Below are positions 1 to 9,900 of a stretch of 64,000 nucleotides of DNA, in pieces; position 1 is the stretch's first letter, and each line of letters opens with the position of its first letter. This stretch comes from Phycisphaerales bacterium. Its GTDB lineage: Bacteria; Planctomycetota; Phycisphaerae; Phycisphaerales; UBA1924. Under the pieces are notes generated by a model, which was not told the DNA's origin, searched no databases, and was given only the letters and a program-made list of their open reading frames with translations. The translations under genes and the position numbers were made by a program. Location of the stretch: NCBI GenBank assembly GCA_028289195.1, contig JANQQR010000008.1:1-64000 (forward strand), in the 5' to 3' direction.

Positions 1-71
1 GGGGGGGGGGGGGGGGGGGGGGGCGGCGGCGGCGGGGGGGGAGGAGGCGGCGGCGGCGGTGGTGGGGGAGG
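1..71. repeat. G-run and CGG/AGG low-complexity tract coding for polyproline
   Basis: The first 23 bases are all G, followed by CGG, GGG and AGG triplets. In the minus-strand adhesin frame every codon from 69-71 down to 3-5 reads proline, 23 in a row. The frame continues cleanly from upstream sequence, so the tract is in-frame coding. The uninterrupted G-run at the exact edge could also be an assembly or sequencing artefact at a contig end. Confidence 0.8.
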
Positions 72-3000
72 CGTGTCGCCGGGAGTCACGACCCCGTCGA
101 GAACGGTCCCTCCAAACATCAGCGCGTCAGGCGTCAGATCCGAAGCGCTCACGACCTCGACCTCGAACCCGGAATTCTCGAGGCTCAGCGACGAGCCCGA
201 GGGATTGCCGAACAGCGGCGCCTCGCCGGCGTCGCCGGACGTGGAGATCACGCCGAGGAACTCGATCGCACCAGCGCTGGCGAAGTCGACGCCGCCGTCG
301 TCCTGGGGGACGCCCGCCTTGTCGTTCACGGACGCACCCGGGCGACGCTGAATGGTGATCGCCGGAGCGACGACGCGCATATCGCCGGAGGTCGTCAGGT
401 CCCCGAGCGTTGCGCTCTCCGACGCGTCGATCAGCAGGTTCCCGAGTGTCGTGAGCTTCTCGTTCTGGTTCATCCAGAACCGCTCGGCGATGAAATCGAT
501 TCCCGTCTCGCCAACGATGGTGGCGACATCGGGGACGTCGCGGACTCCGGCGCTGCCGCCGGTGGTCAACTCGATGTCGCCGAGGCGCCCACCGGCGCCG
601 ACGTCTCCGCCGAAGGAGATGAGGCCGCCGAGCGTCTCGGCACGCAGGTTCTGGCCGGCGCCGTGTATCGCGGAGCCGAATCGCACCGTTCCGGCACCGA
701 GCGAAACGAACTGGTAGTCCACCTCCAGCGTGACGTCGCCGGTGTATTCCTGATCGAGCGACGTGGTCACGGAGCTGCCGCGACCTGTCAGCGGCCCGTC
801 GACGAGGAGCGTGCGGATGGGGACGTTCTGCCCGACGGGAGCATCGAAGGTGGTCGGGCCCTCCAGGCGGACGTCGAGGCCGGCGTCGGCCCCTCTCGAG
901 GCGAGCGCGATCGGCGCGCTCGCTCCGTCGAGGGTCGATCGGAAGGCGAGGGCCGAGCCGGCGAGCACGATATCGCTGCCGACGACGACCTCGTCGTTGT
1001 ACTGCTGGGTTTCGGCCGTGGCAATGCTCGCGTTCAGGTTCGCAGGGCCGTCGACCAGCAATGATCGCAGCAGCAGCGGGGCGTTGATCGTCGAACCGTT
1101 CACCGAGAACAATCGCAGCCGGACATCGGCGAGGATCGGGTTGTCGATCCGGACGTCGGTGTCGCGCGATGAGATCAGGAAATCGATGTCCGCGAGCGAC
1201 GCTCCGAACTGATCGACACTCGGAAGATCGGCCCCGGTGATCGCTGCGTCCTGGACGAACGCGAACGAATCGGGGCGCGTCGCCCCGCCTGCGATACCCA
1301 GGAACATCGGCTCGTTGGTCTGGGCGTCGATGCGGGCGTCGGTTCCGGCCCCGCCGGTCCCGTCGCCGGACAGCAGCACGATCGTCTCGGCCTCGAACGA
1401 GAGGCCCGGGCTCAGGAAGCGCACGCCGGTCCTGCCGTCGGGTCCGGCGCCCACGCCGTCGGTGGCGCCGTGCATGAGGAGCGTCCCGAGCGTGTGCACG
1501 AACCCGTCGACCTGTACGTCAGAGCCCGCGCGGAACGACGCGTCACCGAGGATCGTGAGGTCGTCCTCGATGCGCACGAAATCGGAGGCCGACGAATCGA
1601 CGGTCCGGATGGTCTGGGCGCCGGTCACTCCGCCGAAGTCGCCGCCGAAGATCAGGAAACCATCGGTGATCGAGACTTCGAGGTTGGTGGTCTCGGGATT
1701 CACGAGCAGGCCAAAGGGACCCGCGCCCACGAACCGGCTCTCCGCCTGCGTGAGGCTCACCGTCGAACCTGCGGGAACCGAGAGCAGCCCGGTGTCGATC
1801 GATCCGGTCGAGCCCGTGAGCCGGATGTCGCCCGCGGTGGCGGTGAGTGACGTCGTGAGCAGGACCTGATCGACGATTGAGCGTCCGGCGAAGAACTCGA
1901 GTTCGTTCGCACTGACCGAAAGCTCGAATACGAGCCCGCCGTCGGGGTCTCCGAACACGATGTCGCGTCCGGCGTCGAGCGTCAGGCCGCCGTTGGTCTT
2001 GTCGATCGACTCGACGATGAAGATGTCCTGCGTGGCCTCCAGCGTCACGTCACCCGCGAACAACTCGATCGCGCTGGGCGCGATCTCCCAGGTCTCGCCG
2101 GCTCCCTCGCCCGATCCTGCCAGGCCGTCGTCGACCTGAGAATTCTGCGCGCCCGGCGAGCGAACGTAGATGTCGAGCGGATCGAGAAGCAGACGCCCGG
2201 TCGCGAAGCCCTCGGCTGCGTCGCCTCGGACGTCACCCTGAACGTTCAATCGCCGCCCCGCGCTGATCTCGGCGAAGCCCGCATCGCCAGAGATCCTGCC
2301 GCCCGAGATATCGACCGCGGAGCCGAGTCGTGCATCTGTGTCGCCTCCGAAGCTGTGGACGAGCACTTCGCCGCCGGTGGCGCGTTCGATGCCCCGCGCC
2401 GAGATGAGGCTCCCGGACGCCAGCGTGGTCGACTCGGTGCTCGTGACCCGGACCGTGCCGGCCGAGCCGCTGATTGCATCCGCGCTGATCGCACCGGAGT
2501 TCTCCACGCGGGCGCCGTGGACGAACACCTCGCCCGCCGTGCCGCTGTCCACGCTCGCGCTGATGGAGCCGTCGTTGCTGATTGAGGCTCCCTCTGCGCG
2601 GAGGTCGACCGTGCCGCCGGGTGCCTCGATCGTGCCGGAGTTCCGGAACGCGAGCGAGTACGCGTCGCCCGCGCCGAGTGAGACCAGGCCGCCTGGTGCG
2701 CTGATCGTGCCGGTGTTGACAACCTCGGCGCCGGAGGGAGCGTCGCCCTCTATCTTCACCATGACGCTGCTGCCGCGGTCTTTCAGCATCACGTCGGAGC
2801 CGACCAGCATGCTGACCATCCCGCCGTCGGCGACGATGGTCCCCGCGTTGCTGACGCGCTGGCCGATGAGATGAACGGCATCGGCCGTGATCAGCCCTTC
2901 CACGCGGATGTCGCCAGACACGTTCGTGAAATCGAACGCGCCCGTCATGAACGAGTGATTCGAAATGTCGGCGCCCGCGGCGATCAGGCTCGCGGCGTTG

Positions 3001-3377
3001 ATCACCGAGTTGGGGCCGAACACAACGCCCGCGGGATTGACGATGAAGACCTTGCCGTTGGCGTTGATGGTGCCGTCGATGAACGACTCGCCGGGACCGG
3101 TGACCCGGTTCAGCACACGCGAGTTCTTGCCCGGCTGGATGAACTGGACGGTCTCGGAAGCGTCGAGGTTGAAGCTCTCGAAGTTGATGATGGCCTTGCG
3201 TCCGGTCGTGATCGTCGTCACGTCACCTGCGCGCTGGATGTCTGCGCGCCCGCGCACCACCTGCGCGCCCTTGGGGTCGGCGACAGCGGGACCGGTAATC
3301 CCGACTGCGGTTCCGGCCACCAACGCGATGCACAGTGCGCGACTCGGGCGCAATGCGTGGAGCGAGCTGCTCTTCAT
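1..3377 (-). CDS. Filamentous-haemagglutinin-type exoprotein (TpsA), 3' end missing
   Basis: Large secreted adhesin-like partner of a two-partner secretion system; its N-terminal domain would be recognised by the TpsB pore encoded just upstream. The reading frame is open from ATG at 3377 to the window edge, at least 1,125 codons, with no stop. Residues 1 to about 33 form a signal peptide (ALCIALVAGTAVG core). Next comes a classic TPS domain with INFESFNL, GKNSRVLNRVTG and NPAGVVFGPNSVIN, then long beta-helix-like repeats of the type NSGTISAPGG. The visible C-terminal part ends in at least 23 prolines. It lies 104 nt downstream of tpsB on the same strand, so probably co-transcribed. The product and size of the missing C-terminus are unknown. 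Confidence 0.9.
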   Translation of the reverse strand, partial: MKSSSLHALRPSRALCIALVAGTAVGITGPAVADPKGAQVVRGRADIQRAGDVTTITTGRKAIINFESFNLDASETVQFIQPGKNSRVLNRVTGPGESFIDGTINANGKVFIVNPAGVVFGPNSVINAASLIAAGADISNHSFMTGAFDFTNVSGDIRVEGLITADAVHLIGQRVSNAGTIVADGGMVSMLVGSDVMLKDRGSSVMVKIEGDAPSGAEVVNTGTISAPGGLVSLGAGDAYSLAFRNSGTIEAPGGTVDLRAEGASISNDGSISASVDSGTAGEVFVHGARVENSGAISADAISGSAGTVRVTSTESTTLASGSLISARGIERATGGEVLVHSFGGDTDARLGSAVDISGGRISGDAGFAEISAGRRLNVQGDVRGDAAEGFATGRLLLDPLDIYVRSPGAQNSQVDDGLAGSGEGAGETWEIAPSAIELFAGDVTLEATQDIFIVESIDKTNGGLTLDAGRDIVFGDPDGGLVFELSVSANELEFFAGRSIVDQVLLTTSLTATAGDIRLTGSTGSIDTGLLSVPAGSTVSLTQAESRFVGAGPFGLLVNPETTNLEVSITDGFLIFGGDFGGVTGAQTIRTVDSSASDFVRIEDDLTILGDASFRAGSDVQVDGFVHTLGTLLMHGATDGVGAGPDGRTGVRFLSPGLSFEAETIVLLSGDGTGGAGTDARIDAQTNEPMFLGIAGGATRPDSFAFVQDAAITGADLPSVDQFGASLADIDFLISSRDTDVRIDNPILADVRLRLFSVNGSTINAPLLLRSLLVDGPANLNASIATAETQQYNDEVVVGSDIVLAGSALAFRSTLDGASAPIALASRGADAGLDVRLEGPTTFDAPVGQNVPIRTLLVDGPLTGRGSSVTTSLDQEYTGDVTLEVDYQFVSLGAGTVRFGSAIHGAGQNLRAETLGGLISFGGDVGAGGRLGDIELTTGGSAGVRDVPDVATIVGETGIDFIAERFWMNQNEKLTTLGNLLIDASESATLGDLTTSGDMRVVAPAITIQRRPGASVNDKAGVPQDDGGVDFASAGAIEFLGVISTSGDAGEAPLFGNPSGSSLSLENSGFEVEVVSASDLTPDALMFGGTVLDGVVTPGDTPPPPPPPPPPPPPPPPPPPPPPP

Positions 3378-3481
3378 TTTGTCTCTTCTCTTTCTCTCTC
3401 GACGGGGCGGCCCGGACGGGCGGCCCGCTCTAACTCCCTGTCACACCAGTAATTAGAGCACGAGAAAGAGGTTCTGTCACC

Positions 3482-5431
3482 CTAGAAAATCAGGGTAATG
3501 ACGAAATGGACCTCAGAATCGCCAGAGTCGACCCGTTCTGACGCGCTGTCGCTGTCCACGTCGCTGAGGGCTATCCCCCAATCGAGCCTCGCCCGGAGGC
3601 GCCGGGTCAGGACGAGCTCGGCACCGATGCCCACGCTGACCAGCGTCTCGTGGTCCTCGAAGAACTCACGATCGCTGATCACACTCCGCCCGATGTCGAA
3701 GAACCCCTTGAGGATGAGGTCCCAATCGGTCGGTCCGGACTTGTATTGGGGGGCGTACCGGAACGGCTGACCGAACATCCCGCCGGCCTGGACGCGAGGC
3801 GAGAGGCCCTGCGGCACGTGGTAGCGGTACTCGATCGTGCCCAGAATCACGGTGTCGCCCGCAGTCAGCGCTTCGGGGTAGCCCCGCACGGTGTACAGGC
3901 CGCCGGCGATCTGCTGCTCGTTGGGGATGAGCCGGTTGTCGAAGGCGTACTGGCCCCGCACCTCCATGAACAGCTCGTGCGCGAGCGGCGTCGGCTCACC
4001 TTCGTCTGCGAAGAGCGGCTCGAAGTAGAACGAGTGCGACGCGTCGAATCGCAGCAGGAGCCAGTCCGAATCCGGGTCGAACCGACCCAGCAGATCGAAC
4101 TCGTCGCTGTCGACGTCGCTGACATTGCCTTCGAAGGACACCCCGGCCCGGGTCTGCTCGGTCTGGCGGATCCGCTCGAGTCGCATGCCGATCGACGGCA
4201 CCAGGTACCCCTCGCGCCCGGTCTCACCCACCAGGTCGTTGTCGACCTCGACGTTCGAGTAGCGCAGCCCGCCGACGAGGTCCAGGAACAGGTCCTTCTG
4301 CTGAAAGAAGTTCCATTTCAGCTCGCCGCCGAAGGTGTATCCCTCGCCGTCGAAGTCTGCTCCGGCCTGGCCGAGATCGTCTGACGTGTAGTCGTACCAG
4401 GAGCCGTACACCCGCCAGCGGAGGCGGTCGTACTCCAGGAGAGGGCGCTCGTATGAGGTGGTGACGGCGTTGAGATCCTCGAAATCACCCGTCAGATAGT
4501 CGATGCTGAAAATGTCGTCGGCGTTGGTCAGCTGGTTGTGGATGAACCCGAACCGCTGTCGCCAATCGCCCGCCGTCGAGCCCGTCCCGTTGTTCGCCGC
4601 CTGGGCGAAGAACAGCCACGGCCGGTTCTCGGTGACGAGGTAGTCCACGGACACGCCGCCGAACTCCTCGCCTGAGGGCACGATCGCGACATCGACACGC
4701 CGGCCCGGGTGGCGGTTCAGGAAGAAAACGTAGTCGTCGATCAGGTCGCGCCGGAGCAGGCTCGTCCGTTGCGTTCCCTCACGGGCGGCTTCATCGGTCT
4801 CCGCGGGCTGCACCGGGCTGTTGCGGCGCAAGCGGTCGTGCTTGGGATTGTTGAGCGTCTCGTCTTCCGGGACACGCTCTCCCAGCGCGTTGGAGCGCAC
4901 ATCCGTGACGATGCCCGTCGTGATCTGAAGGAGCAGCGAGCCGTCTCCCTCGGGCCGGTCGTCGACGATCACTCCGCCTTCGACTCGCAACTGGTCGCGA
5001 TCCGGCTCGACGTACACGCCGATCAGCCCGAGGTCCTGCAGACGGGTGACGACCGCCGGTGCCAGCAGCGGAAGGGCCGAGTCGTAGAACCGTTGCTCTT
5101 CGAGCGTGGGGATGTCCGACAAGCGGATCGCCTCGAGCGGGCCACCCTCACGCGGCGCGACCCAGCCCGATTCCGACCGTGCGAGAACGACGGTCGCTTC
5201 GCTCAGCGACTCCGGATCCGGCTGACCCTCGACCGGGTTGAGGTACTCGAACAAGATCTCGCTGATGACGCGGCTGGAGCCATCAGCCGGGAACACCTCA
5301 ACAAACACCGGCGGCTCCTCCAGAGGCGATTCCGGATCAGCGGCCGGCGCCGGCTGTGGTGTTGCGATCGGAGCGCACGCAAATACCCCGGTGACGAAGG
5401 CTGTGAAGATGGGGGTTCTGACAGGACGCAT
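3482..5431 (-). CDS. TpsB/FhaC-type outer-membrane transporter (POTRA plus beta-barrel)
   Basis: Outer-membrane translocator of the two-partner secretion pathway, Omp85 superfamily, expected to export the adhesin encoded immediately downstream. The protein is 649 aa with an N-terminal signal region (FTAFVTGVFACAP, possibly a lipobox at Cys19) and a Pro-rich linker. A POTRA-like periplasmic region to about residue 240 is followed by a 16-strand-type barrel. The hallmark VRGY motif occurs near residue 514 (GGLYTVRGYPE), and the chain ends in aromatic ITLIF, the usual outer-membrane insertion signal. The ATG is preceded by GGAGG at 4-nt spacing. The tpsB-tpsA order on one strand suggests an operon. 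Family is confident; the client is inferred from adjacency. Confidence 0.9.
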   Translation of the reverse strand: MRPVRTPIFTAFVTGVFACAPIATPQPAPAADPESPLEEPPVFVEVFPADGSSRVISEILFEYLNPVEGQPDPESLSEATVVLARSESGWVAPREGGPLEAIRLSDIPTLEEQRFYDSALPLLAPAVVTRLQDLGLIGVYVEPDRDQLRVEGGVIVDDRPEGDGSLLLQITTGIVTDVRSNALGERVPEDETLNNPKHDRLRRNSPVQPAETDEAAREGTQRTSLLRRDLIDDYVFFLNRHPGRRVDVAIVPSGEEFGGVSVDYLVTENRPWLFFAQAANNGTGSTAGDWRQRFGFIHNQLTNADDIFSIDYLTGDFEDLNAVTTSYERPLLEYDRLRWRVYGSWYDYTSDDLGQAGADFDGEGYTFGGELKWNFFQQKDLFLDLVGGLRYSNVEVDNDLVGETGREGYLVPSIGMRLERIRQTEQTRAGVSFEGNVSDVDSDEFDLLGRFDPDSDWLLLRFDASHSFYFEPLFADEGEPTPLAHELFMEVRGQYAFDNRLIPNEQQIAGGLYTVRGYPEALTAGDTVILGTIEYRYHVPQGLSPRVQAGGMFGQPFRYAPQYKSGPTDWDLILKGFFDIGRSVISDREFFEDHETLVSVGIGAELVLTRRLRARLDWGIALSDVDSDSASERVDSGDSEVHFVITLIF

Positions 5432-5634
5432 ACCGCCTCCATGCGGGGCCTCCCGAGCCAGCGTGGGAGCCCGATAGTACCGACATCGGGGGTATCGACG
5501 CGAACAGGCCGCATCTTCACGGCACAGGGCGCAACAGACCGAGAATCTCCCAACACGGGTTCAGGCCCGCGACGAAGGGCCCGATGTCAGCCGCCAGCCG
5601 AGCGAGCGCGCGTGCGCCTCGGTCCGGAGTTCCC

Positions 5635-5895
5635 ATGCAGCGCAAGTCCCCCGCACTGTGCCTTCTGACCCTCGCCGCTGGCTCGATCGTGGCCGGGTGC
5701 GCCAGCCGGCCCGAGCAGCATGTGATCTACCTGCAGCCGGGTCAGCCCTACGCCGTGGCCACGCTGGGGGCCGGGGACGTGCTCGGATACCAGATCTACT
5801 CGAACGACACGGCGCTGGCCGCCAGGCTCGAGGCCATCCGGAACGGCCAGGCGACGGTGGACGCCCCGATCGAAATCGACGACAGCCTCCACTAG
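5635..5895 (+). CDS. Small lipoprotein of unknown function
   Basis: An 86-aa protein with a clear lipoprotein signal: positively charged MQRK, hydrophobic core CLLTLAAGSIVAG and lipobox IVAGC, placing the lipidated Cys near residue 22. The mature part is only about 65 aa, contains a YAVATLGAGDVLGYQIYSND stretch and an acidic tail, and resembles no family I recognise. I chose ATG 5635 because GGAG precedes it by 5 nt and it begins the signal peptide directly; an in-frame ATG at 5584 would add 17 unlikely residues. The gene is divergent from tpsB. It may be a cell-envelope accessory protein, but nothing in the sequence proves a link to secretion. Confidence 0.65.
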   Translation: MQRKSPALCLLTLAAGSIVAGCASRPEQHVIYLQPGQPYAVATLGAGDVLGYQIYSNDTALAARLEAIRNGQATVDAPIEIDDSLH

Positions 5896-6072
5896 GCGGT
5901 CCGGGAATCGGGTGCCGCGCTTCTGGTTCGCGGCGATCTGATCGCTAAACGCTGAATTCACAACGAGTTCTGATTGCGTATCCCGCATTCTCGGGGTATC
6001 GTTTTCTGGTGTTGCGGCTGCGGCCTCACGCGGGGCCTGTCGCCATCCAGGGAGCAGAGAGAGATCAGAACC

Positions 6073-6798
6073 GTGAAAAGCTCAGAGACACCCAACGTCC
6101 GTGCCACGCTTGCGTGCATCGCCGGCTCGGCCCTCATCGGGACCGCTGCTGGAGCGGGCACGATCAACGATTCGTCGTTCTTTGACAGCGTGGTCGGTTC
6201 GACCATGATCGACTTCGAAACCGATGGCTCCGGCGGCTCGGTGAACCTGCTGAACGGCCAGAGTTCTGCATTCGGCGCGAACGAGTATGCCTCGCTCGGC
6301 GTCGTTTTCTCCGGAGGGAACCAGTGGGTGAACGACGGCGGGGTGTCGTTCGATGCAGCGCAGCTGCTCAGCGGTATCTCCGGCGAGAACTCGATCCCGG
6401 GAGCGACCCTCGACACCTTCTCGATCGAATTCACGACCGAGATCGACGCGGTCGGATTCTGGATCGCCAACAACTATGTCACGGACTCGACCGGACCAAC
6501 GATCGTCGCCTACGACGACACCAACACGATCCTCGAGTCGGTGAACTTCGGGACGATCGACAGTTCCTCGATCTTCGTCGACGGGCGGATCGGCGTTGCT
6601 GACTACGGCTTCATGGGCCTGACGACCGACGTGCCGATCGCGCGCATCGAGATCACCAAGGACGCCGCGATCCTCGATGACTTCATCTTCGGCGACGTAA
6701 CCCAGCCGCCGGTGATCCCGCTGCCGCACGCGGCCGGGATGGGATTGGCCGGCCTGGCGATCGTGACGATGCGGCGCCGTCGCTCGATGGACGCCTAG
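6073..6798 (+). CDS. Secreted protein with C-terminal PEP-CTERM-like sorting tail
   Basis: A secreted protein, 241 aa from GTG 6073. Residues 1 to about 28 are a signal peptide (ATLACIAGSALIGTAAGAG). The body is a beta-rich domain containing MIDFETDGSGG and FGANEYASLGVVFSGG, similar in style to extracellular proteins with a DUF-like jelly-roll. The end, IPLPHAAGMGLAGLAIV followed by MRRRR, has the tripartite form of an exosortase-type anchor: Pro-rich motif, membrane helix, Arg cluster. The GTG has a purine-rich AGAGAGA upstream and starts the signal peptide; ATG 5974 would prepend 33 Cys-rich residues that do not fit. No exosortase gene is visible here. Molecular function is unknown. Confidence 0.75.
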   Translation: MKSSETPNVRATLACIAGSALIGTAAGAGTINDSSFFDSVVGSTMIDFETDGSGGSVNLLNGQSSAFGANEYASLGVVFSGGNQWVNDGGVSFDAAQLLSGISGENSIPGATLDTFSIEFTTEIDAVGFWIANNYVTDSTGPTIVAYDDTNTILESVNFGTIDSSSIFVDGRIGVADYGFMGLTTDVPIARIEITKDAAILDDFIFGDVTQPPVIPLPHAAGMGLAGLAIVTMRRRRSMDA

Positions 6799-6957
6799 AG
6801 CGCCGCTGGCAATCTCCCAACTCGGAATACGGTTGGAGTGCTCCACGCTCGCCGCGGAGAGAGCGGGGGGCCAGCGATCGTGATGCGGCGCCGATCGATT
6901 GGCGGCAAGACATCAGATCTACATTCGATCGCCGTTGGCACACAGCTCAGGTGCCGC

Positions 6958-9900
6958 TCACACCCGATCGGCGGCGTACTCGCCCCAACTCTTGATGTCC
7001 ATATTCGCCAGATCGACCCGACTGAGCGCCTCGGCGAGTCGCTGGGCGATCTGCCGGTTGGTGATCAGCGGCACACCGTGATCGACGGCGGCGCGCCGGA
7101 TCATGTAGCCGTTGGTCAACTCCTCGACCTGCTCGCTCTTGGGAATATTGATGACCATGTCGATCTTGCCGTCTCGGATGTAGTCCACGGCTGAGACCCG
7201 CGCCTCGCGATCGAGGGGCCAGTGCACGCGGATGGTGGGGATGTCGTTCTCCACCAGGAACGCCGCAGTGCCGTCGGTGGCGTAGAACGTGACGCCCATG
7301 CTGTGGAGCACCCGCGCCGCCGGCAGCAGGTCGGCTTTGCTCTCGATCGTCCCCGCGCTGAACAGGACGCTCTTGGGCGGGAGCGTGTACCCGACGCTGA
7401 TGAGCGACTTCAGGAACGCCTCGTAGAAGTCTTCGCCGAGGCAGCCCACCTCGCCGGTCGAGGCCATCTCGACGCCGAGGGTCGGATCAGCGCCGTCGAG
7501 GCGAGTGAAGCTGAACTGGGAGGCCTTGACGCCGACGTGGTTCAACTCGAACACCGTCTTGTCGATGGGGCCGATCTCCTGATCCATGATGACCTTGGTG
7601 GCGATCTCGATGAAGTTCTGGTTGATCACCTTCGAGACGAACGGGAAGCTCCGCGAGGCGCGGAGGTTGCACTCGATCACCTTGACGTCGTTGTTCTTGG
7701 CGATGTACTGGATGTTGAACGGTCCGTCGATCGCCAGCTTCTTGGCGATGCGGCGCGCGATCGCCCGGACCTGGCGCATCGTTTCCAGGTACGTCCGCTG
7801 CGCCGGGAACACGAGCGTCGCGTCTCCGGAGTGGACGCCGGCGTTCTCCACGTGCTCGCTGATGGCGTAGACGACGATGTCACCGTCCTTGGCGACCGCG
7901 TCAAACTCGATCTCCTTGGCGTTCTCCTCGAACTTGCTCATAACGATCGGGTGCTCGGGGCTGAGCACCGCGGCCTGCTTGAGGTAGCGCACGAGTTCGT
8001 CCTCGTTCGCCGCGACGGCCATGGCGGCGCCGCTGAGGACGTACGAGGGCCGGATGAGCACCGGGAACCCGACATCGCGGGCAAACGCCACAGCCTCGTC
8101 GAGGCTCGTGAGCTCGCTCCAGCGCGGCTGGTCGATATCGAGCTCGTCAAGCATCTGGCTGAAGCGGTGCCGGTTCTCGGCGTTGTCGATGGAATCAACG
8201 CTCGTGCCCAGGATGTTGATCCCGGCCCTGGACAGCGGGCCGCTGAGCGTGTTGGGAGTCTGACCGCCCATCGAGATGATGACGCCCATCAGCCCCATCT
8301 TCTCGTGGATCTCGCGGACCGTCTCGAGGCTGATCTCGTCGAACACCAGCCGGTGGAATTCGTCGTAATCGGTGCTCACCGTCTCGGGGTTGCAGTTGAG
8401 CATGACGGTGTGGAACCCGCTGTCGCGGAGCGTCATGCCGGCGTTCACGCAGCACCAGTCGAACTCGACGCTCGAGCCGATCCGGTACGCGCCCGAGCCG
8501 AGGATCAGCACACCGTCGGTGTCGGTGAATTCCACGTCGTCGCGCTCGCCGTGGTACGAGAGGTAGAGGTAGTTGGTCTGCGCTGGGAACTCGCCCGCGA
8601 GCGTGTCGATCTGGCGCAGCACGGGGCGGATCCCCTCAGAGCGGCGTCGCTCGAACACCGCGTCCTCGTCGAGGCCGGCGAGGGTGGCGATCTGGCGATC
8701 GCTGAATCCCGATCGTTTCAGTTCACGGAGTAGCGTGCCGTCGATTCCGCCATCGCCGGCGCCCGAAGCGAGCGTCCGCGCCAGGCCCGCGATCCGATCG
8801 AACTTGTCGAGGAACCAGAGATCGATTTTCGAGAGATCGTGGATCTGCTGCGTGGTCCAGCCCCTGCGCAGGGCCTCGGCGATCGCGAACATCCGGTGCT
8901 CGTTGGGCTGGCGGATGTCGCCTTCGAGATCTTCGTCGTCCGAGCCCGGGGCGTAGCCCACGCGCTCGTCGTTGGCGACCAAGCCCTGCGCCCCCGTGTC
9001 GAGCATGCGCAGGCCCTTCTGGAACGCCTCCTCGAAGCTGCGTCCGATCGCCATCACCTCACCCACGGACTTCATGGCCGATCCGATCGTGCGGCTCACG
9101 CGCTTGAACTTCCGCAGATCCCAGCGGGGGATTTTCACGGTCACGTAGTCGAGGGCCGGCTCGAAGAACGCCCGCGTCTCGCGGGTTACTGCGTTGGGGA
9201 GTTGGTGCAGCCCGTATCCAAGGCCGAGCTTGCCGGCGACGAATGCGAGGGGGTACCCCGTCGCCTTGCTGGCGAGCGCTGAACTGCGGCTGAGCCGCGC
9301 GTTCACCTCGATGATCCGGTACTCCTCGCTGTGGGGATCCAGCGCGTACTGGATGTTGCACTCTCCGACGATGCCGAGATGCCTGATGACGCGCAGCGCG
9401 ATCTCGCGCAGCTTGTGGTACTCGCTGTTGGTCAGTGTCTGGCTGGGCGCGACCACGATGCTCTCGCCCGTGTGCACCCCGAGCGGATCGACATTCTCCA
9501 TGTTGCACACGGTGAGGCAGTTGTTGTACTTGTCGCGGACGACTTCGTACTCGACCTCTTTCCAGCCCTCGAGCGACTCCTCGATAAGCACCTGCGACGT
9601 GTAGCTCAGCGCCTTCTCGACCCGGGCCCGAAGGGTCTCCTCGTCCTGGCAGACGCCCGAGCCCAGCCCGCCGAGCGCGTAGGCGATGCGCATCATGACC
9701 GGGTAGCCGAGCTCACGCCCGATCTCGAGGGCGTCGTCGACCGTCTCCGCGGCCCGGCTCCGTGGCACCTCTGCGCCGATCTCAGCGAGTCGCCCGTTGA
9801 ACCGCTCGCGGTCCTCCGTATCGATGATTGTCTCGACCGGTGTGCCGAGCACCCGCACGTTGTGCATCTCGAGCGCGCCGCTCCTGTGCAGCGCAATGCC

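Noticed and set aside
6814-6838. CTCCCAAC/GTTGGAG stem after the sorting-tail protein
   Set aside because: A bulged stem without a T-run, not distinguishable from chance in this base composition.
7222-8733. Open frame of 503 codons on the plus strand
   Set aside because: It lies entirely antisense to carB, whose domains are complete; its composition (His, Asp and Arg rich) is that of a GC-rich shadow.
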